Part shown: one piece after another, positions 15,367 to 22,711 of the stretch | Position numbering within the stretch: position 1 is the first letter of the stretch | How the letters are laid out: each line of letters begins with the position of its first letter | Assembly (NCBI GenBank): GCA_946478755.1 | Contig: CAMLDJ010000060.1 | Span: forward strand, 1-22,711 | Reading direction: 5' to 3' | Origin: an uncultured Pedobacter sp. | Lineage (GTDB): Bacteria > Bacteroidota > Bacteroidia > Sphingobacteriales > Sphingobacteriaceae | Length of the DNA stretch: 22,711 nucleotides | Program-made: the position numbers and the translations under genes | The notes under the pieces: model-generated | What the model saw: only the letters and a program-made list of their open reading frames with translations | The model's database searches: none | Told to the model about the DNA's origin: nothing

Positions 15367-17853
15367 ATGAAAACTTTTTACACTAAACTCCTGCTGTTCG
15401 CTTCATGCCTCTCCATACCGGGCATCGTGACGGCACAAACACCAAAACCCGTACTGAAAGTAGATTTAAATATCGCTTCCCGCAGAGCAGCCGAAGTGAA
15501 TGAGTTTGAATACCTGCCATGGGCGGTTAAATCCGGTATTTCCGATAGTTTTACCGGTAAGGGCGTAAAGATCACCTTTACTAAAAAAGGTACTTCGGGC
15601 TCGGAACTGGCTACCGACTATTACAAAAAGGGTGTTCAGTCTCCTTATTATGCACGATTGGCCAGCGATGGTTTAATGCTGAGCGAAGGAAATGCCGGAG
15701 CGGAAATAGAAATGCGGATCAGCGGACTTCCTGCAGGGCCGAATACCCTGCTCACCTTTCACAACATCATTGGAGGAGGAAAACCAGATATGTATGCACC
15801 GATTGACATTTATGTAAATGGCAAACTGGCGGCAGACAACCTGGTGCCTTCCTACCGGGTGCTTGAAAATACCAAAATCCGCAGCGCTTATTTAAAATTC
15901 AATGCCGAGAAAGGCAAAGATGTTATCGTTACTTTTAAACCTGACGAAGGTTCCCTAGCTGCTAACAAGAACCTGATCATCAATGGCTTTGAGCTGAACA
16001 CCGCGAATGTGATTGATCTGGCACACTCGCCACAGCCATTGCACAGCGACGAGCATGTAAATGCCGATGGCGGAACCGTCCAGCTGAGCTGGGCAGCCGC
16101 AAAGACAGCGGTATCGCATGACCTCTATTTTGGGACAGATTCCGCTGCTGTGGCTTCAGCCTCCCATCGTTCCCCTGAATTTAAAGGCAACCGCAAAACC
16201 ACTACCTATACCGCAGAAAAAATATACAGTATGCTGACCTATTACTGGAGGGTTGATGAATTAAATGCTGCAGGAAAAGTAACCAAAGGCAATCTCTGGC
16301 ATTTCAGGCCACGACAGCTTGCTTTTTCAGGTGCCGAGGGTTATGGTCGTTTTGCCCGTGGTGGCCGTGGAGGAAAGGTGGTTGAAGTCACCAACCTTAA
16401 CGATTCAGGTCCTGGAAGTCTTCGCGAGGCAGTTACTCAGGATGTTGGCCCGCGCACCATCGTGTTTGCAGTTTCAGGAATCATTACCTTAAAATCCCGT
16501 CTGGTGGTGAACCAGCGATATGTGACCATTGCCGGCCAGACGGCACCTGGCAAAGGGATCTGTATTCGGAGTGCACCATTAGGAATTGTGGCCGATGATG
16601 CCATTATACGACACATGCGTGTTCGCCTTGGAGCTGGTACAACATACGATGGAATGGGTATTACAGGCGCTAATAATAGCATTGTAGATCATTGTTCCAT
16701 CAGCTGGACCATTGATGAGTCATTCAGCTCAAGGGGTGCACATAACATTACCCTGCAGCGTACCTTAATCTCAGAGGCCCTTAATGTAGCCGGTCATAAC
16801 AAATATGAGGCGGGAAAATCACATGGATTTGCCGCCAGCGTAGGTGGGGATGTGGGCAGCTTTCATCATAACCTGCTGGCCCATTGTGCAGGCAGGAACT
16901 GGAGTTTAGCAGGCGGTGCCGATGGTGATGGGAACTATTTGGGCAGAATGGACATGCGCAACAATGTCGTGTATAACTGGGACCACCGCACGACAGATGG
17001 TGGGGCCATGGAAGTAAATTTTGTAAACAATTATTACAAACCCGGTGCGGCGACAAAATTCAAATTTGCCTTGAATGCACAGCATGAAGGATATGGTGGC
17101 GGTATGCAACGCTATTTCTTCGATGGTAACATCATGCCTGGAGTATTCGACGAAAAGAACCAGGAAGCAGGTCGTAAAGAATCAGGAAAAAAAGTGAGTT
17201 ACCAGACTTTCGTTGACAAGCCTTTCTTCCTGCCGTATGTCACTACGGAAAGCGCAAGAGATGCCTATAAAGATGTATTGTCTGATGTCGGTTGCAACCA
17301 GCCTGTGTTTGATGATCACGACATCAGGATCATCAACGAAACTCTAACGGGAACCTATACTTATAAAGGCAGTAAATCCGGTAAACCAGGGTTACCGGAT
17401 TCGCAGGAAGATGTTGGCGGATGGGAAAATTATCCAGAAGTACAGCGCGCTGCTTCTTTTGACAGCGACCACGATGGCCTGCCGGACTGGTGGGAGAAAT
17501 TACATCAGCTGAACACCCGTTCCGCTTCCGGTGATTTCTCTGATGCCAATGGCGATGCCGACAAAGATGGTTTTACGAATCTTGACAATTACCTGGAATG
17601 GATGGCAGGATCCCATTTTGCGGGAGTAGTGGGTCAAAGTATCGAGATCGATCTGAAAAAACTGTCCAGAGGCTATGCCGATAAAACAGTATACCAGGTT
17701 TCCAAAGCCCTTAACGGGCAAGCCAGTCTGGCTGAAAATGGCGTGGTTAAATTTAGCCCTGCTAAAGCAGGCCTGGCATCGTTCCAGTTTACCGTTACCG
17801 ATGCAGCAGGAAGTTCATTTACAAGAACTATCAATATCGCAGCAGGATTATAA
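15367..17853 (+). CDS. Multidomain PL1-family pectate lyase, secreted
   Basis: An 828-residue exported protein (signal peptide 1-23, cleavage near VTA|Q). Domains in order: a beta-rich module at about 28-212, perhaps carbohydrate-binding; a fibronectin-III-like module at about 220-315 (LSWAAAKTAVSHDLYFGT, TYYWRVDELN); a PL1 beta-helix at about 318-600 (FSGAEGYG at 320-327, NLNDSGPGSLREA at 343-355, TIAGQTAPGKG at 387-397, DHCSISWTID at 441-450); calcium-binding loops DSDHDGLPDWWE (699-710) and DANGDADKDGF (726-736); and an Ig/cadherin-like C-terminal module at about 752-828. It should cleave polygalacturonate by calcium-dependent beta-elimination. It shares the PL1 core with the protein at 7549-9171 but has extra binding modules. 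It is the only plus-strand gene and converges on the SusD-like gene. Confidence 0.92.
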   Translation: MKTFYTKLLLFASCLSIPGIVTAQTPKPVLKVDLNIASRRAAEVNEFEYLPWAVKSGISDSFTGKGVKITFTKKGTSGSELATDYYKKGVQSPYYARLASDGLMLSEGNAGAEIEMRISGLPAGPNTLLTFHNIIGGGKPDMYAPIDIYVNGKLAADNLVPSYRVLENTKIRSAYLKFNAEKGKDVIVTFKPDEGSLAANKNLIINGFELNTANVIDLAHSPQPLHSDEHVNADGGTVQLSWAAAKTAVSHDLYFGTDSAAVASASHRSPEFKGNRKTTTYTAEKIYSMLTYYWRVDELNAAGKVTKGNLWHFRPRQLAFSGAEGYGRFARGGRGGKVVEVTNLNDSGPGSLREAVTQDVGPRTIVFAVSGIITLKSRLVVNQRYVTIAGQTAPGKGICIRSAPLGIVADDAIIRHMRVRLGAGTTYDGMGITGANNSIVDHCSISWTIDESFSSRGAHNITLQRTLISEALNVAGHNKYEAGKSHGFAASVGGDVGSFHHNLLAHCAGRNWSLAGGADGDGNYLGRMDMRNNVVYNWDHRTTDGGAMEVNFVNNYYKPGAATKFKFALNAQHEGYGGGMQRYFFDGNIMPGVFDEKNQEAGRKESGKKVSYQTFVDKPFFLPYVTTESARDAYKDVLSDVGCNQPVFDDHDIRIINETLTGTYTYKGSKSGKPGLPDSQEDVGGWENYPEVQRAASFDSDHDGLPDWWEKLHQLNTRSASGDFSDANGDADKDGFTNLDNYLEWMAGSHFAGVVGQSIEIDLKKLSRGYADKTVYQVSKALNGQASLAENGVVKFSPAKAGLASFQFTVTDAAGSSFTRTINIAAGL

Positions 17854-17881
17854 GACGACGGAATATTTCAAGATAAGGCAG

Positions 17882-17919
17882 AAAAAAAATGGAGCATCTG
17901 AACGATGCTCTATTTTTTT
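17882..17919. terminator. Bidirectional intrinsic terminator between convergent genes
   Basis: A stem of GAGCAT (17892-17897) and ATGCTC (17905-17910) with a 7-base loop is flanked by a run of eight A on the left and seven T on the right, which can extend the stem. Read in either direction the hairpin is followed by a T-run, so it can end both the PL1 lyase transcript (stop at 17853) and the SusC/SusD transcript (stop at 17932). Confidence 0.88.
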
Positions 17920-17931
17920 GCAGTCTTTTTG

Positions 17932-19782
17932 TCAATAACCATTTGTACCATATTCAGCAGCATTGGTAATGGCATCCAGTTGCGATTGCGGAATCGGCCG
18001 TACTTTGTGTTTGTTGTCGTCAAAGTTTGCGCCTACCGCAGGGTTTGTAGCCGATAAATACGCTTTAGTCAGCCTGCCAGTACGCTTTAGATCGTACCAG
18101 CGCCAGTGTTCACCGCTCAGTTCTCTTGCCCTTTCCTGCAAAATAAAGTCGACCGTCATGCTCGCCGGTGCAACTTCCATTGCAGCTTCATTGGCGGTAA
18201 GCGCCGCTCTTTTCCGGATCGTATTGACATAACCGGCAGCCTTAGTTTGATCGTTGTTGTATAACAACGCCGCTTCAGCGGCCACCAGGTAAATGTCACC
18301 CAGTCTTATGATAGGGATATCCCCCATCCAGAATTGATTCGACTGTACGTACATCTTTGCTGAATATTTCCGCATGGCCGGAAACATATTCGTCAGGTTC
18401 ACCTCAGTTGCAGGAATCGAAGCTGCTGATTTATAGTTGCCGGTAACGGGATCAAAAAGATCGCTGGGGTCCGCAACCAGCATGGGCATCATCGATTTCG
18501 TAGCTGCATCAATGGTCCAGTTTGGCGTAAAAACTGCTAATCCCACATCGTTGGCCATATTTCTTTGTTCTTCCAGTTGCTGGGTACCAAACAATCCTAC
18601 GTAAGGTCCGGTAGTACCTAAAATCGTTTTGCCTACTACTGAGGCATCTTTTTGATAGGTAGTGGCGAGTGCCTGTGTGATCAGCTTGTCGGCATTGGCA
18701 TAAAACTTATAGGTAAATGTCTCTGCAAAGCGCGTATCTACGGTAGTAGCGCTTGGTTCGAACACCGTGGTCAGCAGATATTTTGAAGGTTTATACAATT
18801 TAGAATTGGATCTGCCATATAGAATACTGGTTTCCCTGGTACCCCATTCTGCGCCCCTACCACCCAGATCCGGCAAATAGTACTGGCGGGTACGCCCTCT
18901 GTTGAAACCTTCCGGGTTCTGTCCTGTGATATCTACCGCCTGCAGAAACAGCGATTCTGTATTGTTCTTGTTGTTGGCGCCATCCCATAGTTTAGAAAAG
19001 CCTGATCGCTGTGCATCACTGAGGTACAAAGCGCAGCCATATTGACCTTGCTTGCTGATCAGTTCTTCGGCTGCGTCCAGCGCCAGCTTGGCGTATTCCT
19101 CCTTTTCACCCAATCGGGTCCTTTGCAGATATACCTTAGCCAGCAAGGCGTAAGCTGCCTTTTTGCTGGCCCTGCCTCTTAAGCTCTGTGTGATCGGTAA
19201 ATTCTCAGTGGCAAATTTAAGGTCGGCAATGATCAGGTCATAAAACTCCTGTTCTGTACTGCGTTTTGGTGTGGTATTGGTACCTGTTTCAATGGGCGAC
19301 CTGGTTTCTAAGGTTACGCCGCCGAATTGTTCCACCAGATTAAAATTGGCATAAGCCCGAATAAAGTGGGCTTCAGCAACTTTCGCGCTGAGCTCTGCCG
19401 GGTTGTCATATCCCTTAACCGTTTTCGCAGACTCGATTGCGGTATTGCAATAATTTGCAATGGCATAAAACCCATTCCAGATAACCCTTACTGTTCCGTT
19501 CGTGGTGTTCAGCGCATTGTCGTACGTACCAAAACCATCACTGTTCTGATAGTTTACCCAACTGTCTGTTCCACCTTCTGTTGGCCCGACGAAATCAACT
19601 TTACCCTGAAAAAAATACAAATCGGCATAGCAGGAGTTGATCAGTCCTTCAAAGCCAACCTTGTTCCCATACGCCGTTTCTACCGATTGTGTACCCGGAT
19701 TGTACTCATCTAGCTTACAGGCAGTGCCCAGCAAGCCCAAGGTCAGGAACAGCAAGCCGGTTTTTTTATATAGATTATTCAT
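17932..19782 (-). CDS. SusD/RagB-like surface glycan-binding lipoprotein
   Basis: A 616-residue SusD-family lipoprotein with lipobox LLGTAC (Cys22). The N-terminal half has the helical TPR-like core (RVIWNGFYAIANYCNTAI, AEAHFIRAYANFNLVEQFGGV at about 136-156, ASKKAAYALLAKVYLQ), and the C-terminal part has the usual family blocks (IPIIRLGDIYLVAAEAAL, VNTIRKRAAL, FILQERARELSGEHWRWYDLKRTG, HKVRPIPQSQLDAI). The protein caps its SusC partner and delivers oligosaccharides to it; ligand specificity cannot be read from sequence. The residues after Cys22 are KLDEY, where the Asp-Glu fits an outer-surface export signal. It starts 17 bases after the SusC-like stop and is the last gene of that transcript before the shared terminator. 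Confidence 0.95.
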   Translation of the reverse strand: MNNLYKKTGLLFLTLGLLGTACKLDEYNPGTQSVETAYGNKVGFEGLINSCYADLYFFQGKVDFVGPTEGGTDSWVNYQNSDGFGTYDNALNTTNGTVRVIWNGFYAIANYCNTAIESAKTVKGYDNPAELSAKVAEAHFIRAYANFNLVEQFGGVTLETRSPIETGTNTTPKRSTEQEFYDLIIADLKFATENLPITQSLRGRASKKAAYALLAKVYLQRTRLGEKEEYAKLALDAAEELISKQGQYGCALYLSDAQRSGFSKLWDGANNKNNTESLFLQAVDITGQNPEGFNRGRTRQYYLPDLGGRGAEWGTRETSILYGRSNSKLYKPSKYLLTTVFEPSATTVDTRFAETFTYKFYANADKLITQALATTYQKDASVVGKTILGTTGPYVGLFGTQQLEEQRNMANDVGLAVFTPNWTIDAATKSMMPMLVADPSDLFDPVTGNYKSAASIPATEVNLTNMFPAMRKYSAKMYVQSNQFWMGDIPIIRLGDIYLVAAEAALLYNNDQTKAAGYVNTIRKRAALTANEAAMEVAPASMTVDFILQERARELSGEHWRWYDLKRTGRLTKAYLSATNPAVGANFDDNKHKVRPIPQSQLDAITNAAEYGTNGY

Positions 19783-19799
19783 GTTTGATAGATTTATGG

Positions 19800-22711
19800 T
19801 TAAAATGAAGCATTCAGGCCGAAAACAATCTGTTTAAATAAAGGAAAGGTATCTGCCCCTCCGGTTTCCGGATCAACATCCCTTAGCAGCTTACTTTTAG
19901 CATAGATGAAGGGATTATAAGCCGTGCCATATATCCGCAATTTTGATAAGCCTATTTTCTTGCCAAAATCGGATGGGACGGTATAGCCCAGGGTGATGTT
20001 CTTGATTTTCATATAGGAACCATCAACAATTGACAAGGACGACTGAACAGTTGTATTGATACCGGGGGTAGTCTGGTGAGGCTGAGGAAAATCATTCGTT
20101 GGATTGTTCGGTGTCCAGTAATTGTAAGATTCCGGTTGCGCGAGCCGGTTATAGTAACCCAGAATGGGCGCGTCGATGTATTGTCCATACCGCATCAGCA
20201 TATAAATGGTCAGATCGAAGCCTTTATAGGCAAAAGTATTCTGGAAACCCATGGTCCATACGGGGTTAGTCTGCCCGATGAGCATCCTGTCGGCCGCCCC
20301 ATAGGTATGCACGCCATTATCAGAAATGCCATTCGCATCCACTCTGGGTACAGTCGCTATTTTAATATCCCCAGGCCTGGCACCATATTTTGTTGCTTCC
20401 GCTTCCTCCCCGAGCTGCCAGATGCCGATCTTTTTGTACCCATAAATATTGAACAATGGCTCGCCAAAAAACAGGCCTTCAGAGACCAGTTCAGTGGGCG
20501 ACAATGAATTACCCAGATCGATACTCACCAGTTTTTCTTTATACCTGGTATAGGTGAAGGCAGAACTCCATTGAAAATCTTCGCCCACTATATTCTTGCT
20601 GTTAATGGCCAGCTCTAATCCTCGGTTCTGCGTGTTGGCAATATTGGAAACGATTAGATAGGGATTTTTCGCATCATAGCCGCCGGAAGTAAATGGCAGC
20701 TTCCTGTTGTATAAAACACCATCAGTTTTGGTAGCATACCAGTCTGCATTCAGCTCAATCCGGTTTCCGAAAAGCAAGGCATCCAATCCGATGTTGGTAC
20801 TTTCAGGTGTTTCCCAGGTCAGGTCCGGATTGGCCAGGGTTTGTTTCAGCACATAAGTGGGCAGTACGGTTGACCCGCCCAGCGTGAGGGGTGTGCCTGC
20901 TTTATTTTCAACCTGGGTGGTTTGTGAATTACGAGGTATGGTTGCTAAGCCTGACCGGCCCCATCCCAGCCTTAACTTCAGGTTACTCAGCCAGGATTTG
21001 GTGCTTTCCATGAAATCTTCTTCAGTAATTACCCATGCGGCTGCAAAAGAAGGAAAGGTTGCCCATTTCCTGGTAAGCACGGAAGCGCCGTCCCACCTTA
21101 CCGACGCCGTTAACAGGTACTTACTTTTGTAATTATAGTTGAGCCGGCCCGCAAATGCCAGCCAGGACTGATCGCTATAAGAAGACCCATAGGAGGTCAC
21201 GTTTTTTAAGCCGCCCATGTTATAGAAGATATATTCATCATAGTCGAGTCCATCCCCACCTACAAAAGCAGCTTCGTCTTTAATTTTCCGCATGGAGGTA
21301 ATCCCTGTAACCGTAAATTGATGATCCTGTTTCAGCGTAAAATTGTAATTGATTGTATTTTCCCAGACCAGATCCTGACCTAAGTCAGTTTCGTAAAGTG
21401 CTTCCTTGGTATTCCTTCCCTCTGACGCCAGGTTAAAAGAGCGTTCATTTGCAAATGTTCCATGGCGGGAAGACCTGAATGTCGCCCCGAAATTGGAGCG
21501 GACGGTCAGGTTATCTAATAGGGTGAGTTCCAGGTAAGGGTTAGCCACCAGGTAAAAGTCTTTGTTGCTGTCCACCCATACACCAGGTGCCAGATTGGCC
21601 AGCGGGCTCACCGTACCTGCGGCTCTGGTAAAAGGGTACAGGTTGATGGAGCCGTCAGGGAGATAAGGTTTTCCTGCCGGGGCAATACTATAAGCCTGAT
21701 TGACCCTGCTGTTCGTACTGTTGCCGTTCGACCAGTTGACGGTCGTTTGTACCCCTGCTTTGATAAATTTATTGAAGCGGATATCGATCCCCCCCCTTCC
21801 ATTGTACGATCTGGTCTGGTCATTTTCATAGATGCCTTTCTCATTGATATAGCCGAAGGACATAAAGCCCTGTACTTTTTCAGAGCCACCACGTATAGAT
21901 ACATGATGATTTTGCTGCGTACCGGTTTTTAAGCTCTCATCTATCCAGTCTACCCATTGCGCAGAGTCTACCACATTTCTTACCTGTACCGGCAGGTTAA
22001 GATCGATAAGGCTGGCCGGTAACTTTCCGTTGTCCGCAAAATACCGGTCGTTCATATAGGAAAGCCAGCTTTCACGCATCACCGGCTTCGGGAAGGTGGC
22101 AAAGCCATTCACCCCGTAATAGCTGTTGAAATCAATGTTCACTTTACCGGCTACTCCCTTTTTTGTGGTTACCATGATGACCCCATTTCCACCTGCTGCT
22201 CCGTAAATGGCGGTTGAGGAAGCGTCTTTCAGCACATCAATGCTTTCGATGTCGTTTGGATTGATGTTATCAATACTCGCTCCGGGAACGCCGTCAATGA
22301 CATAAAGAGGCTCCTGATCAGCGGCAAAGGACCGGTTGCCGCGCAGCAATACCGCAGGATTTTCGCCTGCACGCCCACTGGAACGCTGGATATCCAGACC
22401 TGCGACCCTTCCCTGTAATGCCTCCATAGGATTACTTACGGGGTTCCTTACAATGTCTTCGGCCTTTACGCTGGTCACCGACCCTGTTAAATCCCGTTTC
22501 TTCACCGTTCCGTAACCGATCACCACCACCTCATCCAGACCAGCTGTGCCTTCCTGCAGGACCACATTCAATGTTGTCCGCTTCGCCACTGCAATTTCCC
22601 GGGTTTCAAAACCAATGGAGCTGAACACCAGGGTTTCGGTGCCCAAAGGCAGATTTAAACGGAAATTGCCATTGGCGTCGGTACTTGTTCCATGGTTGCT
22701 GCCCTTTACTC
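19800..22711 (-). CDS. SusC/RagA-like TonB-dependent transporter (5' end outside window)
   Basis: The frame is open to the right edge of the window, so the true start is missing; a TTG at 22646 is internal, because an in-frame CarboxypepD_reg-like segment (GTSTDANGNFRLNLPLG) precedes it. At least 969 residues are present. The plug carries the SusC signatures GLDEVVVIGYGTVKKRDLTG, EALQGRVAGLDI, PLYVIDGVPG and DASSTAIYGAAGGNGVIMVT (the usual form is GARGANG). The rest is a 22-strand-type barrel ending in the outer-membrane signal ...NASF. It imports oligosaccharides across the outer membrane using TonB energy, with the SusD-like lipoprotein encoded 17 bases downstream. The substrate, probably pectic oligosaccharide, is inferred from the neighbouring lyases. 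Confidence 0.95.
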   Translation of the reverse strand, partial: VKGSNHGTSTDANGNFRLNLPLGTETLVFSSIGFETREIAVAKRTTLNVVLQEGTAGLDEVVVIGYGTVKKRDLTGSVTSVKAEDIVRNPVSNPMEALQGRVAGLDIQRSSGRAGENPAVLLRGNRSFAADQEPLYVIDGVPGASIDNINPNDIESIDVLKDASSTAIYGAAGGNGVIMVTTKKGVAGKVNIDFNSYYGVNGFATFPKPVMRESWLSYMNDRYFADNGKLPASLIDLNLPVQVRNVVDSAQWVDWIDESLKTGTQQNHHVSIRGGSEKVQGFMSFGYINEKGIYENDQTRSYNGRGGIDIRFNKFIKAGVQTTVNWSNGNSTNSRVNQAYSIAPAGKPYLPDGSINLYPFTRAAGTVSPLANLAPGVWVDSNKDFYLVANPYLELTLLDNLTVRSNFGATFRSSRHGTFANERSFNLASEGRNTKEALYETDLGQDLVWENTINYNFTLKQDHQFTVTGITSMRKIKDEAAFVGGDGLDYDEYIFYNMGGLKNVTSYGSSYSDQSWLAFAGRLNYNYKSKYLLTASVRWDGASVLTRKWATFPSFAAAWVITEEDFMESTKSWLSNLKLRLGWGRSGLATIPRNSQTTQVENKAGTPLTLGGSTVLPTYVLKQTLANPDLTWETPESTNIGLDALLFGNRIELNADWYATKTDGVLYNRKLPFTSGGYDAKNPYLIVSNIANTQNRGLELAINSKNIVGEDFQWSSAFTYTRYKEKLVSIDLGNSLSPTELVSEGLFFGEPLFNIYGYKKIGIWQLGEEAEATKYGARPGDIKIATVPRVDANGISDNGVHTYGAADRMLIGQTNPVWTMGFQNTFAYKGFDLTIYMLMRYGQYIDAPILGYYNRLAQPESYNYWTPNNPTNDFPQPHQTTPGINTTVQSSLSIVDGSYMKIKNITLGYTVPSDFGKKIGLSKLRIYGTAYNPFIYAKSKLLRDVDPETGGADTFPLFKQIVFGLNASF

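Noticed and set aside
16781..17056. Cys/His-rich minus-strand frame under the PL1 gene, resembling a metal-binding small protein
   Set aside because: The Cys and His residues come from antisense reading of Gly/Ala/Asn-rich beta-helix codons; no start context supports it.
20076..20507. Plus-strand open frame of 143 codons inside the SusC-like gene
   Set aside because: It is antisense to conserved SusC barrel sequence and its translation shows no protein-like pattern.
22644..22646. TTG as the start codon of the SusC-like protein
   Set aside because: The same frame stays open to the window edge and encodes recognisable CarboxypepD_reg-like sequence upstream, so the TTG is internal and the gene is truncated by the window.
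1..22711. CRISPR array, insertion sequence, integrase, tRNA or att site
   Set aside because: No regularly spaced repeats, transposase-like or integrase-like frames, tRNA cloverleaf or long flanking repeats were seen on either strand.

Overview
The window looks like part of a Bacteroidota chromosome, most likely a Pedobacter/Sphingobacteriaceae-type soil or plant-associated species. The grounds are a SusC/SusD-like pair, an outer-membrane barrel with a CarboxypepD_reg-like front domain, A-rich ribosome-binding regions rather than strong Shine-Dalgarno sites, a TAnnTTTG-type -7 box, and many secreted carbohydrate-active enzymes. The genus is inferred; no rRNA or tRNA gene is present. The content reads as a polysaccharide utilisation locus (PUL) aimed at pectin, with a two-component regulatory island inside it.

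Layout, left to right. (1) 1-9171, minus strand: a tight run of at least six secreted-protein genes, transcribed right to left. In transcription order these are a PL1 pectate lyase (7549-9171), a large beta-helix plus TIM-barrel fusion (4332-7526), a GH140/apiosidase-like lipoprotein (2869-4320), a GH43 lipoprotein (1913-2869), a sialidase-fold beta-propeller protein (69-1913) and the first 19 codons of another exported protein (1-57). Gaps are 11 to 22 bases or TAATG overlaps, so this is almost certainly one operon. (2) 9334-15124, minus strand: an 886-residue outer-membrane beta-barrel protein, a LytTR response regulator, a LytS-type histidine kinase and an exported protein of unknown function built from three copies of one repeat. 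(3) 15125-15366: a 242-base divergent intergenic region with a nested inverted repeat and a perfect 10-base palindrome. (4) 15367-17853, plus strand: a multidomain PL1 pectate lyase. (5) 17882-17919: a terminator hairpin shared by convergent genes. (6) 17932-22711, minus strand: a SusD-like lipoprotein and a SusC-like TonB-dependent transporter whose 5' end lies outside the window. No stretch longer than 300 bases lacks a gene.

How the parts could work together (inference). The two pectate lyases would cut homogalacturonan-type backbones outside or at the cell surface. SusC/SusD would bind and import oligosaccharides. The GH43, GH140-like, beta-propeller and fusion proteins would trim side chains or unusual linkages. 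An apiosidase-like enzyme beside pectate lyases suggests a branched pectin such as apiogalacturonan, xylogalacturonan or rhamnogalacturonan II fragments, but substrate cannot be proved from sequence. No hybrid two-component, AraC or ECF-sigma/anti-sigma regulator of the usual PUL kind is in the window; the LytS/LytTR pair is the only regulator visible.

The best candidates for something undescribed are the triple-repeat exported protein next to LytS/LytTR, the beta-helix/TIM-barrel fusion, and the nested inverted repeat between the divergent promoters.
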